Positions 8,372 to 16,490 of a stretch of 61,248 nt of DNA are shown in pieces (the first letter of the stretch is position 1; each line of letters opens with the position of its first letter). Made by a program: the position numbers and the translations under genes. The DNA comes from Candidatus Omnitrophota bacterium. Its GTDB lineage: Bacteria > Omnitrophota > Omnitrophia > Omnitrophales > Aquincolibacteriaceae. The notes below the pieces were generated by a model. The model did not search any database, was not told the origin of the DNA, and saw only the letters and a list, made by a program, of their open reading frames with translations. Where the stretch lies: NCBI GenBank assembly GCA_903856085.1, contig CAIOAT010000031.1, forward strand, positions 1 through 61,248. Direction: 5' to 3'.

Positions 8372-9142
8372 ATGAAAGATGAAAAAAAACAGACTTTACT
8401 TTGCGTCGATGATGATAAAAAAAATCTCGAACTTCTGGAGGCTTTGCTTTCGCCGTTGGGATACGAGCTTAAATTTTCGGAATCTGGCGGTGACGCGCTC
8501 AAGCAGATCGCCTTGGAGACGCCGGATCTTATTCTGCTGGATATCATGATGCCGGACATGACAGGCTTGGAGGTGCTGGAGAAATTGCGTTCGGATGCAA
8601 AAACGCGTTTGATCCCCGTGGTTCTTGTTACCGCCCTAAATTCCGAAAAAGACAGAGCCAAAGGATTTGCTATGGGATGCGATGATTTTATCTCCAAACC
8701 GTTTGACGAGACCGAGTTGATAGCCCGGGTCCGGTCGCTTTTGAGGATCAGCTATTACCGGAGAGCGTTGGATGAGAAGGAAAAATTTTGGAATGTCGTT
8801 TTTTTCTATGAAACGAGGCCGATGATCGTGTGTGGCCCCGACTGGGTCATTACGAACCTTAATCGGGCTGCCCAGCGCTATCTCATGCCAGGAACAGAAT
8901 TCGAAAATGTCAATTTTCTGGTATTTATTTACGCCCATTATTCTGTTTCCGTTTCGTGGGACGCACTCAATGACTGCACGCTTGCGCCTAAAAAATTCCA
9001 GATCGAAAAGAAGGAATCCGAGCGGTCTGCGATTCAACGCGCGGAGGTGAGCCTGGAATTTTTTGAAAATTCTTCTCACGAAGTGATGAGTATCGTTTTG
9101 ACATTGCGGGATATCATGGGCGGAGTGGAAAAAAAAGGATAG
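8372..9142 (+). CDS. Response regulator with C-terminal PAS-like domain
   Basis: A 256-residue protein with a receiver domain (about 6-125) showing acidic residues DDD at 13-15, Asp57 in LLDIMMPDMTG, Thr87-Ala88 and Lys109. After a helix of charged residues, residues about 140-250 look like a degenerate PAS domain (VCGPDWVITNLNRAAQRYL). There is no DNA-binding or enzymatic output domain, so it probably works through protein contacts or in a phosphorelay with the upstream kinase. AGGAGG lies at ideal spacing before the ATG. Confidence 0.85.
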   Translation: MKDEKKQTLLCVDDDKKNLELLEALLSPLGYELKFSESGGDALKQIALETPDLILLDIMMPDMTGLEVLEKLRSDAKTRLIPVVLVTALNSEKDRAKGFAMGCDDFISKPFDETELIARVRSLLRISYYRRALDEKEKFWNVVFFYETRPMIVCGPDWVITNLNRAAQRYLMPGTEFENVNFLVFIYAHYSVSVSWDALNDCTLAPKKFQIEKKESERSAIQRAEVSLEFFENSSHEVMSIVLTLRDIMGGVEKKG

Positions 9143-9241
9143 GCCGGGGAGTTTTGACGCTGAGTCTCGTTTCGGAGGCAAGCAGAAATTCAGAGGAGGT
9201 TCCCGGTCGTTGGAGCATCCCGCGGGCCAAAGGAACAGACG

Positions 9242-9739
9242 ATGTCTATTGGGATGAGTAAAAATGTTGAGTTTGCGAAAGTCGTGACTTTCCTGGCGGT
9301 TTTCATGACTGCGATTGGGCCGTTGGCTTGTTATGCTGAATCTCTTCCTGAAAGCACGAATCCTGGAATTACCCTGCGGACTGACGCGCCTATTTATACG
9401 GGACCAGTTCAGGAAGGGGACCTGGAAGAATTGACGGTTGAAGATTATGAAGAGTTTGGCGTGGAGCCTGAAGTGCCTGAGGACCAATATCGCCAGTACC
9501 TGAAAGTGCTGGAACAACCCGCACCAGGGATCCAGGTCCCCTATAAAATGAGGATCGTCGATCGTGATCTGGCAGTGGAAGATTTTTACGGATTCAATGT
9601 GCCGGAGGAACTCTCCGAGGCGCGCTATAACGAATATCTCAGCATGAACCCCGTCACGGTCGATGGCCGGACGATCCATTATGTGTTTGTTTACCACAGG
9701 CCTCTTGCTTCAACAGAGGCTGAGGATTCCGCAATCTGA
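9242..9739 (+). CDS. Exported protein with a duplicated acidic motif
   Basis: A 165-residue protein with an N-terminal signal peptide (hydrophobic stretch to about residue 30, CYAES). The mature part contains two copies of a motif of about 24 residues: LTVEDYEEFGVEP followed by VPEDQYRQYL, and LAVEDFYGFNVPE followed by LSEARYNEYL. AGGA seven bases before the ATG at 9242 supports this start; a second ATG at 9254 is possible. I recognise no family. The gene is close to the two-component genes and could be their target, but the sequence does not show this. Confidence 0.6.
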   Translation: MSIGMSKNVEFAKVVTFLAVFMTAIGPLACYAESLPESTNPGITLRTDAPIYTGPVQEGDLEELTVEDYEEFGVEPEVPEDQYRQYLKVLEQPAPGIQVPYKMRIVDRDLAVEDFYGFNVPEELSEARYNEYLSMNPVTVDGRTIHYVFVYHRPLASTEAEDSAI

Positions 9740-9824
9740 GCTAGAAGGGTTCGCGGGGCGGATTGCATGCGTTCGGAAGATCTGAAGGATGATCGAATCG
9801 AGTAAACGGGAGGAGATTGTGGGG

Positions 9825-10247
9825 ATGAAGATTAAAGCGGGTGAATACGTCAGAGGGTTGTTTGGAGCTGCCGTCATTTTTGCGATCACATTCAGTGCCA
9901 TGGGATGCGGAGAAAAACCTGCAAGGGAATATTACGCGTCCGGGCAATTAAAATCGGAGAAGTTTTTCAAGAACGGAAAACAACATGGGCGGTGTAAGGC
10001 GTATTCCGAAAAAGGGAAGTTGCTCTTAGAGCAGACTTTCAAGACCGGAAAACTAGAAGGTCCGACTAAGATTTATTACGCAAACGGACAATTAAAATTC
10101 GATGCGGTTTTCCAGAACGGAAAAGAGAATGGGCTGGCGAAACTTTATTACGAAAACGGGCAATTAGCTGCCGAGGTTCTTTACAAGGACGGAAAGCCCA
10201 CTGGCGTATCTAAGGCGTATGACAAGAACGGAAAGTTAAAGTTGTAA
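9825..10247 (+). CDS. YwqK/MORN-like repeat lipoprotein
   Basis: A 140-residue relative of the protein at 4544-5071. The start at 9825 is preferred because AGGAG lies nine bases upstream; the frame is also open 12 codons further. The N-terminal hydrophobic segment ends in AMGCGE, which resembles a lipobox with Cys after Gly, so it is probably a lipoprotein. Five repeats of the form YYANGQLKFDAVFQNGK follow. Having two exported members within 6 kb suggests a local family expansion. Confidence 0.7.
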   Translation: MKIKAGEYVRGLFGAAVIFAITFSAMGCGEKPAREYYASGQLKSEKFFKNGKQHGRCKAYSEKGKLLLEQTFKTGKLEGPTKIYYANGQLKFDAVFQNGKENGLAKLYYENGQLAAEVLYKDGKPTGVSKAYDKNGKLKL

Positions 10248-10296
10248 GAAAGCAATGAGCGAAGATTTGATGGGGGAGGAAGAACAGGAGGTGTTT

Positions 10297-10686
10297 ATGG
10301 GGACGAAATCGTGGAAAGCGTATTTGGGGATCATGAAGGTCTATTTTGTTTTGGTGACGGTAGCTTCAGTTTTAGCTGTCATAGGAACCGTCGTTCTTAA
10401 ACGTCCGTGGTGGATGCTGCTGGGACTCCTGTCCAACTTCGCTCAAATAGTCGCTCTTTATGGTTTTTGTTTTACCAAGAAGATCTTTAGGCGGAGTTTT
10501 TGGCAATTCGCGTTTTTCCTCTTTGTCCTTGATGAACTTTCCGGAGATCTGATTATGGGATTCTCCAAACCGTTTTCTCACTATGTCCTCTACTTCCTTT
10601 TTTTAGTGGGGCCAATTTTTTTGGCAATGGGGCTCTATGCGTTTAAGCGCGATGATCTCTGGGGAGAAGGAATCTCATCCAAATAG
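10297..10686 (+). CDS. Four-helix membrane protein
   Basis: A 129-residue integral membrane protein with four predicted helices (about residues 12-34, 38-58, 66-86 and 92-113). The start at 10297 is set by AGGAGG five bases upstream; the frame extends 14 codons further without a better site. I see no catalytic motif and recognise no family. It lies between the YwqK-like lipoprotein and the amidohydrolase and may be co-transcribed with either. Confidence 0.6.
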   Translation: MGTKSWKAYLGIMKVYFVLVTVASVLAVIGTVVLKRPWWMLLGLLSNFAQIVALYGFCFTKKIFRRSFWQFAFFLFVLDELSGDLIMGFSKPFSHYVLYFLFLVGPIFLAMGLYAFKRDDLWGEGISSK

Positions 10687-10732
10687 CCGAAGAATTCGCG
10701 GGGTTAGAAATTCGAAAAATTATGGAGAAATT

Positions 10733-12436
10733 ATGAAAAAAATATTTTTCGTTGTTGCTATCGGGGTATTTACCCTTATTGCGACGGCATTTGCCGCGGA
10801 GCCGGATGCGATTTATTTTAATGGAAAGATCGCCACGCTCGATGCCACGGAATCGACGGCTGAAGCTGTTGCGGTCAAGGATGGTAAATTCATGAGCGTT
10901 GGGAGTGCTGAGAAAATAACGAAACTTGCAGGACGTGCGACAAAAATGATCGACCTCGGCGGCAAGACAGTGGTGCCTGGGCTCATTGATGCGCATTGTC
11001 ATCCCATGGAAGCGATGATGATGAAGGAGACTTGGGTAGATTGCCGTTTTCCTGAGACATCCTCTGTCCAAGAGGCGCTTGAACATATTGCTGCATGGGT
11101 GAAGAAAACCGCGAAGGGAGAATGGATCTTCGCAGCGTGTGTTTCCGCAAGCGAAAATAAGTTCAAAGAAAAACGTCTTCCCACCAAGGCCGAGCTTGAT
11201 CTAGTCGCGCCCGATAATCCGACCGTGGTCGCTAACGGTACTCATATGGCAATCGCGAATGCGGCAGCCTTAAAAAAACTGGGCATCGTGAAAGGTATCA
11301 CCAAGCTTCCTCATGGCGGTTCTGTGATCCTCGATGGAAACGGTGAGCCGACGGGCGTGTTGACGGATGCCCAGGCGGATGTGCCGACCACGCCGACAGT
11401 AGCCCAGCTGGAACAGTATTACACGAAAGACCTCCAGGAGTTCTGGAACCAGCACGGCTTCACATCGGTTCTGGCGATCACGCCCGCGGCTGCGTTGCCG
11501 GTCCTGCAAAAGATCGCCGGGATGAAAGTGCAGCCGACGATCCGATACACGACCTCGGTTTGGACATCGGCCAACGGCGAGGATATGCCCGAGGACCTCA
11601 CCAAGTTCCGCATGCCCCAGGGCACCGATCCGGCATGGTACCGGTTCGGAGGGATCAAGTTGTGGATAGACGGCGAAAATGATTGCCGGACCGGATACAT
11701 GTACGAACCGTATGTCGGGCATTTTGATACCGATCCTCCTGGAGGCAAGGGAACTCTCGTGACCTCGCAGGCCGTCGCGGACCGTTTTGTCGCAATCGCC
11801 CAGAAGAACGGCGTGATGAGCATGATGCATTGTTCGGGGGATGAAGCCATCGATATGGGGCTGACGGCGTATGAAAACCAGATCAAGTCGGGAGCTTCGG
11901 GCGCTCTCATGCGTATCGAACATTTCGGAATGTTCCAGCTGAAGAAAGAGCAACTTGCTCGCGCGAAGGCGATGGCGGGTCAGGATTTCAAAATATCGGT
12001 TCAGCCGACATGGCTCCTGGACCTGGTCAAGGCCGACTATGAAAATATGGGGCCTGAGCGGACGCGGACCGGGTTTATGTTCCGTTCGATGATCGACGCG
12101 GGGCTCGAACCGGCGGCGGGTTCGGATGTGACGGGGATTTATCTCGATAATGTCAATCCGTTCCTGGCAATCTACGCGGCCGTTACTCGCGAATCGGATG
12201 ACGGTATTTTTGAGCTCGCACAAGCCATCTCTGTTACTGAGGCGCTTAAAATGTGGACGGTCTGGGCAGCCAAGTCGATGGGAGAATCCGATCTGAAAGG
12301 TTCGATCGAGGCGGGGAAGTATGCCGACATGACCGTTCTTTCGGATGATATCTTTACGATGCAGAAGGAGGGTCTTAAAGACGTTAAAGTCCTCAAGACT
12401 ATCGTGGGCGGCAGTGTCGTGTACGAAGCGAAGTGA
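10733..12436 (+). CDS. Exported amidohydrolase, YtcJ/amidohydrolase-3 type
   Basis: A 567-residue metal-dependent hydrolase with a signal peptide (to about residue 20, AFAAEPD). The start is set by GGAG at 10724-10727. The N-terminal strand IYFNGKIATLD, the metal motif DAHCHP, the later HCSGDEAID, IEHFGMF and GSDVTG, and the C-terminal GKYADMTVLSDD are those of the YtcJ-like amidohydrolase-3 family. These enzymes hydrolyse amide or related C-N bonds in a TIM barrel. Cytoplasmic members are common; export here puts it in the periplasm. It heads a run with a DUF2092 protein, a Gly-rich protein and an outer-membrane protein. Confidence 0.85.
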   Translation: MKKIFFVVAIGVFTLIATAFAAEPDAIYFNGKIATLDATESTAEAVAVKDGKFMSVGSAEKITKLAGRATKMIDLGGKTVVPGLIDAHCHPMEAMMMKETWVDCRFPETSSVQEALEHIAAWVKKTAKGEWIFAACVSASENKFKEKRLPTKAELDLVAPDNPTVVANGTHMAIANAAALKKLGIVKGITKLPHGGSVILDGNGEPTGVLTDAQADVPTTPTVAQLEQYYTKDLQEFWNQHGFTSVLAITPAAALPVLQKIAGMKVQPTIRYTTSVWTSANGEDMPEDLTKFRMPQGTDPAWYRFGGIKLWIDGENDCRTGYMYEPYVGHFDTDPPGGKGTLVTSQAVADRFVAIAQKNGVMSMMHCSGDEAIDMGLTAYENQIKSGASGALMRIEHFGMFQLKKEQLARAKAMAGQDFKISVQPTWLLDLVKADYENMGPERTRTGFMFRSMIDAGLEPAAGSDVTGIYLDNVNPFLAIYAAVTRESDDGIFELAQAISVTEALKMWTVWAAKSMGESDLKGSIEAGKYADMTVLSDDIFTMQKEGLKDVKVLKTIVGGSVVYEAK

Positions 12437-12468
12437 ATTCAAGACAGCTCAATGATCAAGGAGGCATT

Positions 12469-13293
12469 ATGTCACCAAGAAAATTTTTAATATCCATACT
12501 GTGCATCGCGGGGTTACTTTCTGCTGCCGCGGGCGCTGGAGCGCAGGAAGGGGTTTCGCCGCAAGCGGTCTCTTCGCAGCCGGGCGGGGCATCTCTTGAC
12601 CAGCGTGCTCTCGATATGCTGAAACTCATGAGCGATACGCTTACGCAGGCTAAGACCCTCCATTTTGACACCCGCAGTATGATGCCTGTCAAGTCGCCGA
12701 ACGGGATCTGGGTCAGTCTTTTTGGAACTTCACGGGTTGTGAAGGAAGGTTCCGACAAACTCTTTGCGGAAACCCGGGGCGATTTTTTCCCGTACGATTT
12801 TTATTTTGACGGAAAGACGATCACGGCGTACTCACCGACGAAGAATCTTTACGCTGAAAAGCCTGCGCCTGGTACGGTCGATCAAGTGATCGAGGAAGCC
12901 TACCGTGAAGAGGGAAAATCCTTTCCATATGCCGATATCCTGGTGGCTGAGCCGTACAAGGTTCTAACCGAAGGATTGACCCGAGCCGTTTATGTCGGGC
13001 AGTCGACGATCGGAGGCGTGAAAACCGACCATTTGGTCTTTGCCAACAAGGGAGTGGAGTGGCAGATCTGGATCGGCGCTGCAGACCATCTTCCGCGGCT
13101 GGTGTACGCGAACTATTTTGATGACATAAGCGAGCCGAGCTATACGGTGGGATTTCTGGATTGGAAGGTCAATGAACCGGTTTCTCCGGAGACATTTATT
13201 TTCCAGAACACGTCCAAGGCAGCGAAGGTCGAATTCCGCAATCCGATGCAGCAAGGCCGGGGAGTTCCTGCCGCTGCTATGGACAAACAGTAA
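12469..13293 (+). CDS. Exported DUF2092 protein
   Basis: A 274-residue protein with a signal peptide (to about residue 25) and a DUF2092 domain over most of the rest. The fold resembles the LolA/LolB lipoprotein-carrier type, with features such as LHFDTRSMMPVKSPNG, DFYFDGKTITAYSP, GGVKTDHLVFANKGVEWQIW and a final VSPETFIF. A role in carrying a hydrophobic ligand is suggested by the fold only. AAGGAGG lies just before the ATG at 12469; its frame starts 4 bases before the amidohydrolase stop, so the two genes are closely packed. Confidence 0.8.
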   Translation: MSPRKFLISILCIAGLLSAAAGAGAQEGVSPQAVSSQPGGASLDQRALDMLKLMSDTLTQAKTLHFDTRSMMPVKSPNGIWVSLFGTSRVVKEGSDKLFAETRGDFFPYDFYFDGKTITAYSPTKNLYAEKPAPGTVDQVIEEAYREEGKSFPYADILVAEPYKVLTEGLTRAVYVGQSTIGGVKTDHLVFANKGVEWQIWIGAADHLPRLVYANYFDDISEPSYTVGFLDWKVNEPVSPETFIFQNTSKAAKVEFRNPMQQGRGVPAAAMDKQ

Positions 13294-13309
13294 CCCGAGG
13301 AGCCTGGTC

Positions 13310-13924
13310 ATGAAAAATAAAAAACTTTTTATGATGATCGTACCACTAGCGATGTTGCTCTGCTCCGGCAATGTGTATGCGCGAGGCGGGGGCGGTGGTT
13401 TTGGCGGCGGCCACATGGGCGGGGGTTGGAGTGGTGGCGGACGCGGAGGGTTTAGCGGTGGAGGCCGCGGGGAGATGCCGGGTGAAGGCGGACGCGGCGA
13501 ATATCATGGTGGCGGGCAAGGAAATCATGGAGATGATCATAGGAGGAACAACAACAATAACAACGACAACAATACCACGAATAATTACAACGCGAACGGA
13601 TGGGGTCCCGGATGGGGAGGGTGGGGGTATGGAGCAGCGGACGATGCCCTTGTCGGGATGGCAGTCGGCACAGCGCTTGGCGCAGCGGCAAACCAGTCTC
13701 CGACGGTCGTTGTAGAGCAGCCTGTGGTCCAACAGACCGCAGCGCCTTTGGGGGCACAAGTTACGGTACTTCCTTCCGGGTGCGTCGCGCAAAATGTCAG
13801 TGGGACGATGGCGTATCAATGCGGTCCTGTCTGGTACAGACCTTTTTTTGGAGCGAGCGGCGTTTATTATCAGGCCGTACCTCCGCCTCCCTCGGCGGGC
13901 GGTAGCGACCAAATTGTTCAATAA
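13310..13924 (+). CDS. Exported Gly-rich / Asn-rich protein
   Basis: A 204-residue protein with a signal peptide ending at VYA. The mature part starts with a Gly-rich segment (GGGGGFGGGHMGGGWSGGG and similar), passes through a His/Asn-rich stretch (RRNNNNNNDNN), and ends in a more ordered domain with two Cys (SGCVAQN and YQCGPVWYRP) that could form a disulfide. GAGGAG at 13297-13302 sets the start. Proteins like this are often found between DUF2092 and SphA-type genes, and the Cys-containing tail is the conserved part. Its job is unknown; surface exposure or attachment to the outer-membrane partner is plausible. Confidence 0.65.
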   Translation: MKNKKLFMMIVPLAMLLCSGNVYARGGGGGFGGGHMGGGWSGGGRGGFSGGGRGEMPGEGGRGEYHGGGQGNHGDDHRRNNNNNNDNNTTNNYNANGWGPGWGGWGYGAADDALVGMAVGTALGAAANQSPTVVVEQPVVQQTAAPLGAQVTVLPSGCVAQNVSGTMAYQCGPVWYRPFFGASGVYYQAVPPPPSAGGSDQIVQ

Positions 13925-13960
13925 TCTCAGGTTTGCCGGCTTTTTAAAGGATGATGGTCA

Positions 13961-15010
13961 ATGAAGCGTAAGATTTTTCTCTTCGTTTTGGCGATGATTT
14001 TTCTCGCTCAGACCGCCTACGCCGGAACGTTGGGGCATTATTACCCCGGCGTCCTGGGTATGCGCGACATCATCACGCCACCGAAAGGATTTTATGTCCT
14101 CTATTACAATCCCATCTATGGCAGTAACGATCTAAGAAACGCCAACGGCAAAGAACTTTCCCATTTCTCAAAATCCGAAACCGAAACAAGATACATCAAT
14201 GTCCAGGGGGAGACCGTCCCCGTAAAGCTTTCGGCGAACTTGTCCGCGGATATCAGCACGGCGATGATGTTCACTACCGAGCAGCTCTTGCTTACATGGG
14301 TGCCGGGATGGAAATTCCTGGGGGCGGATTACGCAATGATCCTTGCTCCGTCTTTGGGGTATGTGAGCCTCAAAGCCAAGATCAAGGCGCGCGAAACTGG
14401 GACCATTACGGTGGGTGGCACCACGCACACCGTGACGGCCAATCAGGAGCTCAAGTTTAAAAGCGATGATTACGGATTTGGCGACATGCTGGTCCAACCT
14501 GTGATGCTGACCTGGAGGGGGAAACGCTATGATACGGGCGTTTACTACGGTTTCTTCGCGCCGACGGGATCGTATTCCGAGAAGCGTGCTGCCAATGTCG
14601 GCATGGCGTTCTGGACCCAGCAGTTTCAGGCCTACGGGGCGTATTATTTCGACAAGGAGCGCAAAACGGCTCTGATCACGACTGCCACTTACAATCTGAA
14701 CAGCAAGCGGTATTCCCAGGACCTGACGCCGGGGCAAAGCATGACACTCGAGTATGCGCTGAGCCATTACATGAACAGCCGCGTGGAGGTTGGTCTTTGC
14801 GGCTATGACCAATGGCAGATCTCCCCCGATACCGGGACTGCGGCCAGGAATAAGAACGTTTTTTATCAGATCCACGCTGTGGGTGGTCAGTTTACGGGAT
14901 GGATCATCAAAGAGAAACTCAGCCTCACAACTAAATGTTACTACGAATATTACGGGGTTGACCGTTTCAAGGGCATCCTTGGGACGGTGAACCTGATCTA
15001 CGTGTTCTAA
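13961..15010 (+). CDS. SphA / MetA-phenol-type outer-membrane barrel protein
   Basis: A 349-residue protein with a signal peptide (to AYA). The mature start GTLGHYYPGVLGMRDIITPP is the signature of the family named after the putative MetA pathway of phenol degradation (SphA family). The remainder is made of alternating beta strands and ends in a C-terminal aromatic (LIYVF), as expected of an outer-membrane barrel. Members are linked with uptake of hydrophobic compounds. Together with the exported amidohydrolase and DUF2092 protein it suggests a pathway for uptake or processing of a hydrophobic amide, which is inference from gene order. Confidence 0.8.
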   Translation: MKRKIFLFVLAMIFLAQTAYAGTLGHYYPGVLGMRDIITPPKGFYVLYYNPIYGSNDLRNANGKELSHFSKSETETRYINVQGETVPVKLSANLSADISTAMMFTTEQLLLTWVPGWKFLGADYAMILAPSLGYVSLKAKIKARETGTITVGGTTHTVTANQELKFKSDDYGFGDMLVQPVMLTWRGKRYDTGVYYGFFAPTGSYSEKRAANVGMAFWTQQFQAYGAYYFDKERKTALITTATYNLNSKRYSQDLTPGQSMTLEYALSHYMNSRVEVGLCGYDQWQISPDTGTAARNKNVFYQIHAVGGQFTGWIIKEKLSLTTKCYYEYYGVDRFKGILGTVNLIYVF

Positions 15011-15123
15011 ACCGTTAACTTTGCGAGCTGCTTTCGCTTTTTATGAGCGCAAGATTTATACTAGTGAAACGTTAATTTTCTGGAAGACGGTGCAAATTTA
15101 GGAATAGCCCGAGAGACTTTGAT

Positions 15124-16260
15124 ATGAAAATTTACCTTGATAATGCAGCAACAACGGTGCCCGATCCCCGAGTTATAAAGGCTATGGATGCTTTTCTAGG
15201 GAAGAGGGTCGGGAATGCGTCCTCGTTGCACAGCGTTGGTTTTCAGGCAGCCGTTGCCGTTGAACAGGCTCGAGAGATCATTGCTGGGCGGATTCATGCC
15301 AGGCCCGAAGAGATTTACTTTACCTCAGGAGGGACGGAATCGAATAATTGGGCTATCAAAGGCATTGCGTTTACAAGAGGACGTAAGAAGGGCCATATTA
15401 TTGTCTCTGAGATCGAGCATCCGAGTGTCTTGGAACCCGTTCGCTGGCTTGAGAAACAGGGGTTCAGGGTTTCGTATGTTGGCGTAGACAGGGAAGGGAT
15501 TGTTTCTGTAGGCGATGTGCGAAAAGCCATGACGGCTAAAACTTTTCTTGTCTCGATCATGCATGCCAATAATGAGATCGGAACTCTCCAGCCTGTTTCT
15601 GAGATCGGCAGATTGTGCCGCGAGGAAAGGGTTTTTTTTCATACGGACGCGTGCCAAAGTTTTACCAAAGAAAATATTGATGTTCGGTGTGATAGTCTCG
15701 ACCTTGTGACCTTGAGTAGTCATAAGATCCATGGCCCTCGTGGTGTTGGGGTGTTGTATATCAGAGGTGGGGTCAAGATTGAGCCGATGATGCATGGCGG
15801 TAAGCAGGAATATGGAAAACGTGCAGGAACCTACAACACGGAGGCAATTGTTGGTTTCTCGAAAGCAGTAGAGATTGCTAGTGTCGGTGATGCCGTTAAG
15901 GTGGCGCGTTTGAGGGATTATTTTATCGGAAAGATTGAGGCGAAGATCGAAGATGTTGTTTTGTACGGTTCGCGGCACAAGCGACTATGCCATATTGTTA
16001 ATTTTGCGTTCAAAGACGTTGAAGGTAAACCCCTAGCCGCGTTGTTGAATAAGAAAGGCATTTTTATATCCACGGGTTCAGCTTGTTCAGCGAATTCACT
16101 GGAGCCGAGTCATGTCGTACTCGCCCTGCAAATGAGCGCAGCCAGTGCCCATGGGGCTGTGCGGATCAGTCTGAGCAAATGGACGACCAAGAAAGAGATT
16201 GATCGCGCCGTCGCCAGTTTTCAGAGAACCGTTGACCATTTAAGGAAGCTCAAAAGATGA
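15124..16260 (+). CDS. Cysteine desulfurase (NifS/IscS type)
   Basis: A 378-residue PLP enzyme that takes sulfur from cysteine as a persulfide. Visible features are the N-terminal YLDNAATT, His99 (EIEHP), the PLP Lys201 in SSHKIHGPRG, and the active Cys321 in STGSACSAN, typical of class I (IscS/NifS) enzymes with a long mobile loop. No iron-sulfur scaffold genes are nearby. Instead the stop overlaps the start of a TusA-like carrier (ATGA), which points to sulfur delivery to a modification pathway rather than cluster assembly. Confidence 0.92.
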   Translation: MKIYLDNAATTVPDPRVIKAMDAFLGKRVGNASSLHSVGFQAAVAVEQAREIIAGRIHARPEEIYFTSGGTESNNWAIKGIAFTRGRKKGHIIVSEIEHPSVLEPVRWLEKQGFRVSYVGVDREGIVSVGDVRKAMTAKTFLVSIMHANNEIGTLQPVSEIGRLCREERVFFHTDACQSFTKENIDVRCDSLDLVTLSSHKIHGPRGVGVLYIRGGVKIEPMMHGGKQEYGKRAGTYNTEAIVGFSKAVEIASVGDAVKVARLRDYFIGKIEAKIEDVVLYGSRHKRLCHIVNFAFKDVEGKPLAALLNKKGIFISTGSACSANSLEPSHVVLALQMSAASAHGAVRISLSKWTTKKEIDRAVASFQRTVDHLRKLKR

Positions 16261-16490
16261 AAGGGCCCGTAGAAGTCTTAGATCTGACCGGAGTTCCGTG
16301 TCCCGCGAACTCGGCGCGTATTTTACTCAAATTAGCTCAAAGAGCCGGAGATACGTTGTTGGATATCATTCTGGATGACGGGGAACCCATGGAGAATGTT
16401 CCCGCATCTCTAGAGGATGAGGGACACAAGATTGTAGCCAGAGAGCGAAAGGGAAAACAATGGAAGTTGCGAATTCAAAAATCTCTTTAG
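16257..16490 (+). CDS. TusA-like sulfur carrier
   Basis: A 77-residue SirA/TusA-fold protein. Cys15 in DLTGVPCPANSARILLKL is the persulfide carrier position. The canonical TusA motif is CPxP; here it is CPAN, a variation seen in specialised members. Its start overlaps the stop of the cysteine desulfurase by 4 bases and its end overlaps the next gene by 31 bases, so the three are translated together. This strongly implies that sulfur passes from the desulfurase to this carrier and on to the PP-loop enzyme. Confidence 0.85.
   Translation: MKGPVEVLDLTGVPCPANSARILLKLAQRAGDTLLDIILDDGEPMENVPASLEDEGHKIVARERKGKQWKLRIQKSL

Noticed and set aside
8636-9697. 353-codon minus-strand open frame
   Set aside because: It lies opposite the response regulator and the duplicated-motif protein, both well supported; it shows no domain and is rich in His/Arg/Phe typical of antisense frames.
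11270-12442. 390-codon minus-strand open frame
   Set aside because: Exact antisense of the amidohydrolase; His/Arg-rich composition and no recognisable motif.
13380-13600. Gly/Asn codon repeats as a mobile or structural DNA element
   Set aside because: They are in frame, lie in a signal-peptide protein and are explained by low-complexity protein sequence.
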